DNA of 64,000 bases from the NCBI GenBank assembly GCA_014208095.1, contig JACHMT010000004.1, positions 1,054,001-1,118,000 on the forward strand, read 5' to 3'. The stretch is from Actinospineispora eucalypti. Lineage in GTDB: Bacteria; Actinomycetota; Actinomycetes; Mycobacteriales; Pseudonocardiaceae. Position numbers and translations under genes: made by a program. The notes beneath the pieces are model-generated. The model saw nothing but the letters and a program-made list of their open reading frames with translations. It ran no database searches and was not told the DNA's origin. Below, piece after piece: positions 24,856 to 32,053 of this stretch. Numbering within the stretch: the first letter of the stretch is position 1; each line of letters opens with the position of its first letter.

Positions 24856-26313
24856 TCAGTTCGCCGGCAGCCAGTTGCCGTGGAAGAGGAACGGCACCCG
24901 GGCCGGCAGGTGGACCTCGGCCAGCCTGGTGAGGGTGCTGGCCTCGACGATGAGCAGGTTGCTCACCCCGTTGGCCCGGTCGTACGTGAATCCCATCAGC
25001 AGGCCGTCCTGCTCCGGGGCGTCCGGGCTCGCCGGGATGGCGGAGAACTCGCCGGGCAGGTGGCCCGGTGGCAACGGCAGCTCGCTGGTCTTGTCCGCGC
25101 CGAGGTCGTAGCGCAGCACCGACCCGGCCAGGTCGTCGGGCCCGTTCTGTTCGAAGGCCACGGTGTAGCCATAGGTGTGTTTGCGGCCGATCCGGCGCGG
25201 GTCGACCATGGGGAACTCCTGAGTCCGCTCGTTGAGCAGCGACTCCTTCACCGCGCCGGTGGTGAGGTCGACGGTCCACCGGTTCAGCCGGGGCTGGCCG
25301 ACGTCCAGCACCTCGCGGACGTCGTACTCGGGCTTCCCGGGCGGCGGCCCCTCGATCCGGACCGCGTCGCAGACCACGGCGCCGTCCTCCTCGTACGCGT
25401 TCAGCGTGTGGAACACGTAGCAGGGGTCGATGTCGAACCAGCGGACCGCCGCCGGGCCGTTGCGGGGAACGAGGCCGATCCGCGCCGGGTGCCTCGCGTC
25501 CCACCGCAGCGGCAGCTGCCCGGTCTTCGGCCGGGGCAGGCGGTGAACCAGTGGCCGGGCGATGGCGCTGGGCGGTTCGAACCGGGCGGCGAAGGCGAGC
25601 GCCGCGCCGGGCAGCCAGCGCGGCGCCATCCGGCGCATCAGCAGTTCCGGGTCCAGCACCAGCGGGGTGTCGAAAAGAACCACGTAGTTCTCGGTCAGCG
25701 CGATGTCGTGCAGCAGCGGCCGGCCGGGCACGTCGATCTCCTCGGCCTTGCGTACCCGGCCGTTCGCGCTGACCACCACGTACCTGGCCTTGCTCGGCCC
25801 GGTGAACCCGTAGGTGACCGCATGCAACTCCCCGGTGGCCGGATCCACCTTCGGGTGTCCGGTGAAGCCGCCGGGCAGCGTGCCGCCGAAGTCGCACGGG
25901 CCGACCGTCTCCAGCTCGTCGGTCAGCTCGTACGGCGGCCCGCCGCCCTCGGCCACCACCAGGGTCCGCCCGGCATGCCCGAACACCCCGGTGTTGGGCG
26001 CGATGAACGTCGGCCGGCCGCTGTCCGTCACCGGCTTCTCGCTGAGCAGCCGGGACACGTGCGGCGCGCGCACCCACCGGCTGCGGTACCACTCCGCGTT
26101 GCCGTCGCGCAGCCGCACGCCGTGCACCATGCCGTCGCCGGTGAGGCCGAAGATCGAGTAGTTGGCCGGGTCGAACTGCCCGGGCAGGGGGTTCGGCCCG
26201 GTGCGCACGTACCGGCCGTCCAGGTGCTCCGGAATCGTGCCGGTCACCCGCAGCGAGGCGACGGTCTCCTCCCGGGCCGCCGGCGCGACGTAGTCACTGG
26301 GGAAGTCCGGCAT
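24856..26313 (-). CDS. Carotenoid (cleavage) oxygenase, RPE65/CCD family
   Basis: A 485-residue non-heme iron dioxygenase of the seven-bladed propeller CCD/RPE65 family. The four iron-ligand histidines are visible: ATGELHAVTYGF, LLHDIALTENYVV, YVFHTLNAYEED and the C-terminal FLFHGNWLPAN. N-terminal GRYVRTGPNPL and DGMVHGVRLRDG also match. Start ATG at 26313 (after TGGAGG) gives MPDFPSDYVAPA; the longer frame to 26352 is not needed. It is divergent from a TetR gene, with a palindromic site between, and in an operon with the AveC-type gene. It may cleave an apocarotenoid or stilbene-like substrate; the actual one is unknown. A paralogue is at 53144-54604. Confidence 0.95.
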   Translation of the reverse strand: MPDFPSDYVAPAAREETVASLRVTGTIPEHLDGRYVRTGPNPLPGQFDPANYSIFGLTGDGMVHGVRLRDGNAEWYRSRWVRAPHVSRLLSEKPVTDSGRPTFIAPNTGVFGHAGRTLVVAEGGGPPYELTDELETVGPCDFGGTLPGGFTGHPKVDPATGELHAVTYGFTGPSKARYVVVSANGRVRKAEEIDVPGRPLLHDIALTENYVVLFDTPLVLDPELLMRRMAPRWLPGAALAFAARFEPPSAIARPLVHRLPRPKTGQLPLRWDARHPARIGLVPRNGPAAVRWFDIDPCYVFHTLNAYEEDGAVVCDAVRIEGPPPGKPEYDVREVLDVGQPRLNRWTVDLTTGAVKESLLNERTQEFPMVDPRRIGRKHTYGYTVAFEQNGPDDLAGSVLRYDLGADKTSELPLPPGHLPGEFSAIPASPDAPEQDGLLMGFTYDRANGVSNLLIVEASTLTRLAEVHLPARVPFLFHGNWLPAN

Positions 26314-26329
26314 GGTGGCCTCCAGGAGA

Positions 26330-26344
26330 ACTGTGTTATACAGT
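26330..26344. promoter_or_regulatory. Probable TetR operator between oxygenase and TetR
   Basis: ACTGTGTTATACAGT, a 15-bp palindrome (arms ACTGT/ACAGT with GTTAT centre) of the kind TetR proteins bind, 17 bp upstream of the oxygenase start and 48 bp upstream of the TetR start. Confidence 0.65.
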
Positions 26345-26391
26345 GCCTCCATGGTGACACGAGCGATCGCTCGCCTTCAATTCGTCTTTCG

Positions 26392-27009
26392 ATGACGCCG
26401 GCGACCAGCGGGCCTGGTAGGCGGCGGCGCCTGCCGCAACAGGACCGCTCGCGTTCGATGGTGCGGGCCATCCTGGACGCCGCCCGCACGGTGCTCGAGA
26501 ACGACGGCTACAGCGCCGCGAGCACCAACAAGATCGCCCGTGCCGCCAGGATCAGCCCCGGCTCGCTCTACCAGTACTTCCCGGACAAGGACGCGATCGT
26601 CGCGGCGGTCGTCCAGGAGTACACCGACCAGCTGGTCGCCCGGGTGACCGGCCACCTGCTCTCCAAGATCGGTACTTGCGGGGAGCGCGAGCTGATCCGG
26701 GAGTCGCTGCAGGTCACCCTGGACGCGCTCGAGGAGCAGCCCGAGCTGGTGCGGGCCATCTCGGAGAACACCCCCCGGCTGGGCGTCAGCCAGAAGATCG
26801 CCGCGGTCGAGGAACGCATCGGCGAGCTGGTGCTGGCCCACCTGCGGCTGCGTTCGCAACCGGTGCCGCGGTCCTCGGTGCGGGTGTGGATGTCCGTGCG
26901 CGTGGTGGAGCACCTCACCATGCGCTACGTGCTGGACCGCCCACCCATCGAGCGCGACGTCTTCCTGGACGAGGTCACCGACCTGATCGTCCGCTACGCC
27001 TACACCTGA
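26392..27009 (+). CDS. TetR-family transcriptional regulator
   Basis: A 205-residue TetR protein. DNA-binding domain: SMVRAILDAARTVLENDGYSAASTNKIARAARISPGSLYQYFPDKDAIVAAVVQEYTDQL (residues about 22-80). Start at the ATG 26392 (MTPATSGPGRRRRLPQQD); the annotated frame upstream reads antisense to the oxygenase and is spurious. It is divergent from the carotenoid oxygenase/AveC operon and is the likely repressor of it. It ends before the double-palindrome repeat at 27025. Confidence 0.92.
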   Translation: MTPATSGPGRRRRLPQQDRSRSMVRAILDAARTVLENDGYSAASTNKIARAARISPGSLYQYFPDKDAIVAAVVQEYTDQLVARVTGHLLSKIGTCGERELIRESLQVTLDALEEQPELVRAISENTPRLGVSQKIAAVEERIGELVLAHLRLRSQPVPRSSVRVWMSVRVVEHLTMRYVLDRPPIERDVFLDEVTDLIVRYAYT

Positions 27010-27024
27010 ACCGACCCCTCCGCC

Positions 27025-27112
27025 GATTCAGTCACTTTGGCACGCTGATTCAGTCAACACTGTTGACTGAATCAGGGTGCTGAAGGCACTGAATCAGGGT
27101 GCTGAAGGCACT
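27025..27112. repeat. TGACTGAATC double palindrome, copy 1
   Basis: GATTCAGTCACT ... GATTCAGTCAACA C TGTTGACTGAATC (13-bp arms about a single central C, 27048-27074), then AGGGTGCTGAAGGCACT twice. It overlaps the stop codon of the NmrA-like gene (27094-27096) and lies between convergent genes. A second copy is at 53054-53124. Confidence 0.9.
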
Positions 27113-27864
27113 GGGACGGGGTGGGTGGCGGTTAGCCACTGGTCGAAGGTGGTGGGGGTCAGGCGGGCGTCGGGGGTGGGGAGCAGGATGTCGCCGGCCA
27201 TGGTGGCGTCGAAGATGCCGCCCGACCAGGTGGGCACCAGCTTGACCTGGCGGCCCTGGGCCGCCAGGGTGCGCCGGGCCATGTCGACCAGGTCCTGGGT
27301 CTCCGGGCCGGCCACGTCGGCGTAGCGGCCCTTCGGCCCGCCGGCGGCGACCTCCGCCAGCACGTCGGCGAGGTCGGCCGGCGCGATGGGCTGCACCAGT
27401 AGCGGCGCGATGGTCGCCACGCCGTCCTGCTCGGTCCAGCTGGCCACCATTCCGGCGAAGTCGTGGAACTGGGTGGCCGGGACGATGGTCCACGGCACCG
27501 GGCCGGCGGCCACCAGTCGCTCCTGCTCCCGCTTGCCGGCGTAGTGCGCGTTGCCGGGCACCCGGTCCACGCCGACGATGGAGAGCAGCACGTGGTGGCG
27601 CACCCCGGCGCGCTGCTCGGCGGCCAGCAGGTTGGCGGTGGTGGCGGCGAAGTAGGCCACCGTCTCGGCCTCGCTCGACACCGGGCCGTTGGTCGCGTCG
27701 ACCACCGCGTCCACCCCGGCCAGCGCCTGGTCCAGGCCCTCGCCGCCGACCAGGTCGACGCCCAGGGAACGGCTGATCCGGGTCACCTCGTGCCCGGACC
27801 GTTCCAGCGCGGCGACGGTGAGGGAGCCGATGTTGCCGGTGGCGCCGGCTACCGCGATTCGCAT
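27094..27864 (-). CDS. NmrA-like NAD(P)-binding protein
   Basis: A 256-residue Rossmann protein: MRIAVAGATGNIGSLTVAALERSGHEVTRISRS (GxTGxxG motif at residues 7-13), then LLSIVGVDRVPGNAHYAGKREQERLV with the YxxxK-like YAGKREQE, and PWTIVPATQFHDFAG. This is the atypical SDR/NmrA-HSCARG family, which acts as a redox sensor or as NAD(P)H-dependent reductase. AAGGAGAT precedes the ATG. It is divergent from an Rrf2 regulator. Its last codons and stop lie inside the dispersed palindrome. Confidence 0.9.
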   Translation of the reverse strand: MRIAVAGATGNIGSLTVAALERSGHEVTRISRSLGVDLVGGEGLDQALAGVDAVVDATNGPVSSEAETVAYFAATTANLLAAEQRAGVRHHVLLSIVGVDRVPGNAHYAGKREQERLVAAGPVPWTIVPATQFHDFAGMVASWTEQDGVATIAPLLVQPIAPADLADVLAEVAAGGPKGRYADVAGPETQDLVDMARRTLAAQGRQVKLVPTWSGGIFDATMAGDILLPTPDARLTPTTFDQWLTATHPVPVPSAP

Positions 27865-27895
27865 GACGATCTCCTTCTGTTCCGGTTGTCTGCCA

Positions 27896-27910
27896 CCGAG
27901 ATTATCTCGG
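27896..27910. promoter_or_regulatory. Palindrome in the NmrA/Rrf2 divergent promoter
   Basis: CCGAGAT T ATCTCGG, 7-bp arms. Followed by GCAGATCCGCAATATCCGCAGATATGC, which contains two CCGCA half-sites. Probable Rrf2 operator region for both divergent genes. Confidence 0.55.
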
Positions 27911-27949
27911 ACTTTGCAGATCCGCAATATCCGCAGATATGCTGTGACG

Positions 27950-28420
27950 GTGAAGTTGCCCGTGAGCACCGAGTGGGTGTTGCACTGCGTTGCCTCCCTG
28001 GCGCAGCTGGAGCCCGGCGGTACCGCGTCGGCGGCGCAGCTGGCGGAGTACTTCGACGTGCCGGCGCCGTACTTGGCCAAGCAGCTGCAGTCGGTGGTCA
28101 AGGCCGGCGTGCTCGCCGCGACGACCGGCCCCCGGGGTGGGTTCCGCCTGGCCCGGCCGGCCGCCGAGATCACGCTGCTGGAGGTGGTGGAGGCGGTGGA
28201 CGGCGCGTCCGCGCCCTACGAGTGCCGGGAGATCCGGCAGCGGGGCAAGGGCGGGCTGCCCCCGGAGGACTGCCGGGAGACCTGCATCCTGGCCGCCAAG
28301 ATGGCCGACGCGCACCGGGCCTGGCGGGCCAGCCTGGCCGGCGTCACCCTGGTGGACATCCTGGACGCGCTCCCGCCGACCGCGCCCGCCCGCACCCGGT
28401 CACTGCTCACCGGCCGCTAG
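27950..28420 (+). CDS. Rrf2-family transcriptional regulator
   Basis: A 156-residue Rrf2 protein. Winged-helix part: SAAQLAEYFDVPAPYLAKQLQSVVKAGVLAATTGPRGGFRLARPAAEITLLEVVEAVDG. Cysteines at 92, 108 and 112 (counting from the GTG at 27950) sit in the position where IscR/NsrR bind an Fe-S cluster, but the spacing C-x15-C-x3-C differs from C-x5-C-x7-C. It is divergent from the NmrA-like gene, so it likely controls it in response to redox or NO stress. Start may also be GTG 27944 or 27962. Confidence 0.9.
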   Translation: MKLPVSTEWVLHCVASLAQLEPGGTASAAQLAEYFDVPAPYLAKQLQSVVKAGVLAATTGPRGGFRLARPAAEITLLEVVEAVDGASAPYECREIRQRGKGGLPPEDCRETCILAAKMADAHRAWRASLAGVTLVDILDALPPTAPARTRSLLTGR

Positions 28421-28518
28421 CTGTCCCGGGCCGCCGGTTCGCGGCCGCGAGGACCGCGCTGATTGATGATGATCACCCGGACCCCAGGGCGCCCTGCCAG
28501 GCCCCGACCCGCACACGG

Positions 28519-28574
28519 TCAACTCATCCTTAGAGACTCTGCCGGCACGCAGAACGTCTCCGAGGATGAATTGA
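28519..28574. terminator. Inverted repeat between convergent genes
   Basis: TCAACTCATCCTTAGAGAC (28519-28537) pairs with GTCTCCGAGGATGAATTGA (28556-28574) with three mismatches. It lies immediately before the stop of the solute-binding lipoprotein and could terminate both transcripts. Confidence 0.55.
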
Positions 28575-29732
28575 TCAGTGGGAGAGGCGGATGGCCGGGT
28601 CGATGAAGCGGTTGGTGGCCACGTCGGCGGCGCGCAGGCCGGGTTTGACGGTGGCGCCGGTGCGGGTCAGGACGGGGGCCATGGTGTCGATCATCGACTG
28701 CACCCGGGCCGGGTCCATGCCGCCGAGTGCGCCGCCGCGGTCATTGGTCACGATGCGCAGGTCGCGGAGCATCTTGGCGGCGTAGTCCGCGACACCCCGC
28801 GAGTAGGTCCAGCCGGAGTTGTACCGGTTCACCACCTCGACCAGCAGCTCGTTCGTCGGCCCGGAGTTGTTCAGGTAGTCGACCTGCGCGCGCTGGATGA
28901 TCGGCACCAGCCGGGCCAGGCAGCCGGACAGCGACTCCAGGTCACCCGTGCGCACCGACAGGCCCTGCGGGTAGATGTTGTAGCCGACATCGGCGAGCAG
29001 CTGGTAGCTCACCGGCTTGCCCCAGCTGGGCACCTCGTGCTCGTAGATGTACGGCTCGCTGGTCGGGTAGCCCTGCTGGGCGATGGACGGGTCGGCGACG
29101 AACCGGGCCGGGGCGCCGGTGTAGCCGGTGTCCACCTGGTCGGCCTTGATCAGGCCCTTGGCCACGAGCAGCGGGGCGTAGAAGCTGTCCTTGGCCACCA
29201 CCACCTTCGCCCCGGAGCGGCCGATGTCGGCCACCCCGCGCCAGTCCGGGTGGGTGGCCGGGTCCCACATCAGGCTCATCGGGCTCTTGTTCAGCGGGGC
29301 GACCACGGCGGTCACCGGCTGGTTGGCCGAGGTGGCGATGGCCAGGTCACCGTGCACCGAGCCGAGGGTGATCGAGCGGTCCAGGTACATCTGCGCCGGC
29401 ACGGTGCCGAAGCCGATGGCCGCGCCGCCGCTGCGCACCTCCACCTTCACCCCGGTGTCCTTGCCGCCGACCACCAGCGGGCCGCTGACCCGCTTGTGGT
29501 CGGCGTCGATGGTGTAGCCCGGGCCGATCAGCTGGTACTCGGCGGCCTGGTTGGCGTCCGGCTCCCAGACGTCCTGGATCACCACCGTCTCCGGGCACAC
29601 CCCGGCCAGGCGCTGGTTGCCCTCGGCCGGGGGCAGTGCGGCCGGTGCCGGCCGCGCGGGCTCGGGCGGCCCGCCGGCACAACCGGCCAGCAGGCCGGTG
29701 AGCATGAGGGACAGCAGCAGGACACGTCGCAT
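28575..29732 (-). CDS. ABC-transporter solute-binding lipoprotein (nitrate/taurine/NMT1-like)
   Basis: A 385-residue protein with a lipoprotein signal (MRRVLLLSLMLTGLLAGCAGG, lipobox LLAGC, Cys18). The mature part shows a periplasmic-binding-protein fold of the NMT1/SsuA type: IDADHKRVSGPLVVGGKDTGVKVEVRSGGAAIGFG, SVHGDLAIATSANQPVTAVVAPLNKSP, and KVVVAKDSFYAPLLVAKGLIKADQVDTGYTGAP. No permease or ATPase gene adjoins it, so it is an orphan receptor here. It starts 18 bp after the methyltransferase stop. Ligand unknown. Confidence 0.85.
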   Translation of the reverse strand: MRRVLLLSLMLTGLLAGCAGGPPEPARPAPAALPPAEGNQRLAGVCPETVVIQDVWEPDANQAAEYQLIGPGYTIDADHKRVSGPLVVGGKDTGVKVEVRSGGAAIGFGTVPAQMYLDRSITLGSVHGDLAIATSANQPVTAVVAPLNKSPMSLMWDPATHPDWRGVADIGRSGAKVVVAKDSFYAPLLVAKGLIKADQVDTGYTGAPARFVADPSIAQQGYPTSEPYIYEHEVPSWGKPVSYQLLADVGYNIYPQGLSVRTGDLESLSGCLARLVPIIQRAQVDYLNNSGPTNELLVEVVNRYNSGWTYSRGVADYAAKMLRDLRIVTNDRGGALGGMDPARVQSMIDTMAPVLTRTGATVKPGLRAADVATNRFIDPAIRLSH

Positions 29733-29750
29733 CGGGTGAGTCTCCGGGAG

Positions 29751-30590
29751 TCAGGGCTTGCGGGCGACGCCGCCGTACTGCAGCGCCGGGCGGAGGCCGT
29801 CGGCCTCGGCGGGATCCGGGCGCCAGGAGGTCACCGGGCCGATGTCCGGCTCGATGATCTCCAGGCCGCGCAGGTAGCGGCGGAACTGCTCGACCCGGCG
29901 CAGGTGGTACGGGTCGATACCGGTGGTGTTGCGGTCGGCCACGCCCTGGTGCAGCGGCCCGCCGTCGTCGAAGCCGTCGGCCACGATCAGGTAGCTGCCC
30001 GACGGCACCGCCGCGACCAGCCGGTCCACGATCGCGCAGGCCTCCTCGAACTCGGCGACATGGCCGAGGATGCCGAGCAGGCAGATCGCGGTCGGCCGGT
30101 CGAAATCCAACGTCTCCGCGGCCTCGGCGAGGATCGTCCCCGGGTCGTGCACATCGGCCTCGAGATAGGTGCACACGCCCTCGGGGGTGGAGCTGACCAG
30201 CCACGCCTGGGCGTGCGCGAGCACCACCGGGTCGCTGTCCACGTACACCACCCGGGCGTCCGGGTGGATCTCCTGCACCACTTCGTGCAGGTCCCGCAGG
30301 TCACGCGGGCCGGGCAGCCCGCAGCCGATGTCCATGAACTGGCGCACGCCGCCCTCGGTGGCCACGTAGTGCGCCGCGCGCATGAGGAACTTCCGGGTCT
30401 GCTTGGCCAGGTAGAAGATGTCCGGGAACGCGCTGGCCATCATGTCGCCGGCGGTCCGGTCCAGCGGGTAGTTGTCGTCGCCGCCCTGCAGGTAGTTCCA
30501 CATCCGGGCGGGCGAGGGCTTGCGGAAGTACTCGTCCCCCAGCACCGGCGGCTTGGGCGGCCGCATCATCCAGGAACTGTCCTCGCTCAC
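29751..30590 (-). CDS. DUF574/Methyltransf_19 SAM-dependent methyltransferase
   Basis: A 279-residue protein: MRPPKPPVLGDEYFRKPSPARMWNYLQGGDDNYPLDRTAGD, FMDIGCGLPGPRDLRDLHEVVQEIHPDARVVYVDSDPVVLAHAQAWLV. The DIGCGLP and VVYVDSDPVVLAHA motifs are the SAM-binding elements of this actinobacterium-expanded family (many copies per genome, function unknown). The GTG at 30590 follows GGGGGGAAC; a longer frame to 30620 exists. Upstream of the solute-binding gene on the same strand. Confidence 0.9.
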   Translation of the reverse strand: MSEDSSWMMRPPKPPVLGDEYFRKPSPARMWNYLQGGDDNYPLDRTAGDMMASAFPDIFYLAKQTRKFLMRAAHYVATEGGVRQFMDIGCGLPGPRDLRDLHEVVQEIHPDARVVYVDSDPVVLAHAQAWLVSSTPEGVCTYLEADVHDPGTILAEAAETLDFDRPTAICLLGILGHVAEFEEACAIVDRLVAAVPSGSYLIVADGFDDGGPLHQGVADRNTTGIDPYHLRRVEQFRRYLRGLEIIEPDIGPVTSWRPDPAEADGLRPALQYGGVARKP

Positions 30591-30727
30591 CGTTCCCCCC
30601 GCCCTCGGTCGAAGTCCCACCCCGGAGTGTTATCAAACATCTCGAGCCAGGGCAACGTGCACACCCGATCACGAGGAGGTTTGTCCGCCGTGCCGAAGAT
30701 AGTGCACGCCGGACACTTTTAGGTTCT

Positions 30728-30752
30728 CTCCAGTCACGGCAGTTGACTGGAG
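30728..30752. promoter_or_regulatory. Hairpin overlapping the ribosome-binding site of the hydroxylase operon
   Basis: CTCCAGTCA (30728-30736) and TGACTGGAG (30744-30752), 9-bp perfect arms with a 7-nt loop. The right arm and following bases contain the GGAGGA Shine-Dalgarno of the FAD-subunit gene (ATG 30759). It could act as an operator or mask the ribosome site. Confidence 0.65.
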
Positions 30753-30758
30753 GACTTT

Positions 30759-31565
30759 ATGCGGCCGGCGCCGTTCGAGTACGTCGAACCGACGAGTGTC
30801 GCGGACGCCTGCGCCGAGCTGCACCGGCGCGCGGACGCCGCCGTGCTGGCCGGTGGGCAGAGCCTCATCGCTCAGCTAAACGCCCGCCAGCGCCGCCCGT
30901 CCGCGCTGGTGGGCCTGCGGCTGATCGACGAGCTGGCCACCGTGGCGGAGCGGGACGGCCGGCTGTGCATCGGCGCCTCGGTCACCCAGCGGGCGGTGCG
31001 CGGGGCGTCCGCCGCGCCGGGGGTGCTGGGCGAGGCGCTCGACCACGTCGGCCACGTGCCGACCCGCAACCGGGGCACCGTGGGCGGCAGCCTGGCCTTC
31101 GCCGACCCGACCGCCGAGCTGCCCGCCGTGCTGCTGGGCCTGGGCGGCTCGGTGTGCGTGCGGTCGGTGCGCGGGGAACGGGTGATCGAGGCCACCGAGC
31201 TGTTCACCGGTCCCTTCCGCACCGCGCTGCGGCCGGACGAGCTGCTCACCTCGGTCCGGCTGCCCCTGGCCGGGCCGGGCGAGCACTGGGTCTTCGAGCA
31301 GCGGCACTTCCGCCGGCACGCCAAGGTGTCCGTGGTCGCCGGGCTGCGCGACGGCCGGATGCGGGTGGCGGTTTCCGGGCTGGCCGACACCCCGCTGCTG
31401 GTCCAGGTGCTCGCCGAGGACGCGGACGGGCTGCCCGAGGCGCTGGCCGAACTGGTCACCCCGAACGCCGACCGGTACGGCTCGCCGGCCTACCGCGCCC
31501 GGCTGGCCGAGGTGGCGGCGCGGGCCGCGGTGCGCCGGCTGATCGACGAACTGGTCGCGGCATGA
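30759..31565 (+). CDS. Molybdenum hydroxylase FAD-binding (medium) subunit
   Basis: A 268-residue CoxM/XdhB-type subunit. FAD contacts: LAGGQSLIAQLNARQRRPSALVGL (residues 30-53) and the TRNRGTVGGSLAFADPTAELPAVLLGLGG loop (about 105-133). It passes electrons from the Fe-S subunit to an external acceptor. First gene of the island operon, with GGAGGA 7 bp before the ATG. Stop overlaps the next gene (ATGA). Confidence 0.94.
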   Translation: MRPAPFEYVEPTSVADACAELHRRADAAVLAGGQSLIAQLNARQRRPSALVGLRLIDELATVAERDGRLCIGASVTQRAVRGASAAPGVLGEALDHVGHVPTRNRGTVGGSLAFADPTAELPAVLLGLGGSVCVRSVRGERVIEATELFTGPFRTALRPDELLTSVRLPLAGPGEHWVFEQRHFRRHAKVSVVAGLRDGRMRVAVSGLADTPLLVQVLAEDADGLPEALAELVTPNADRYGSPAYRARLAEVAARAAVRRLIDELVAA

Positions 31566-32053
31566 GCGGCTCGCGCGCGGTGACGGCCGTGAGCGTCACA
31601 GTCAATGGCGAGCGGGTGAGCGCACTGGTGGAGCCGCGCACGCTGCTGGTGGACTTCCTGCGCGAGTCGGCGCGGCTCACCGGCACGCACGCCGGTTGCC
31701 ACCAGGGCTGGTGCGGCGCCTGCACGGTGCTGGTGGACGGCTGCTCGGCGCGGGCCTGCCTGACCCTGGCGGTGCAGGCGGACCGGGCGGAGATCACCAC
31801 GGTCGAAGGGGTGGAGGACGCCGACGGTTCGCTTTCCGAGCTGCAGCGGGCGTTCATCGAGCACTCGGGCTTCCAGTGCGGGTTCTGCACCCCGGGGTTC
31901 GTGGTGCTGGGCACGGAGATCCTGGCCGAGGCGCGGGCCGGCGCCACGTTCACCCGGGAAGAGCTGAAGCGCCGGCTGGCCGCCAACATCTGCCGGTGCA
32001 CCGGCTACGCGGGAATCCTGGACGCCCTCGAAGCCGCGCTGGAGCGGTTGTGA
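31562..32053 (+). CDS. Molybdenum hydroxylase iron-sulfur (small) subunit
   Basis: A 163-residue protein with two [2Fe-2S] sites. N-terminal plant-ferredoxin-type: THAGCHQGWCGACTVLVDGCSARACL. C-terminal: FQCGFCTPGFVV and ANICRCTGYAGILDAL. It links the molybdenum subunit to the FAD subunit. Its ATG overlaps the previous stop and its stop overlaps the large-subunit GTG. Confidence 0.95.
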   Translation: MSGSRAVTAVSVTVNGERVSALVEPRTLLVDFLRESARLTGTHAGCHQGWCGACTVLVDGCSARACLTLAVQADRAEITTVEGVEDADGSLSELQRAFIEHSGFQCGFCTPGFVVLGTEILAEARAGATFTREELKRRLAANICRCTGYAGILDALEAALERL

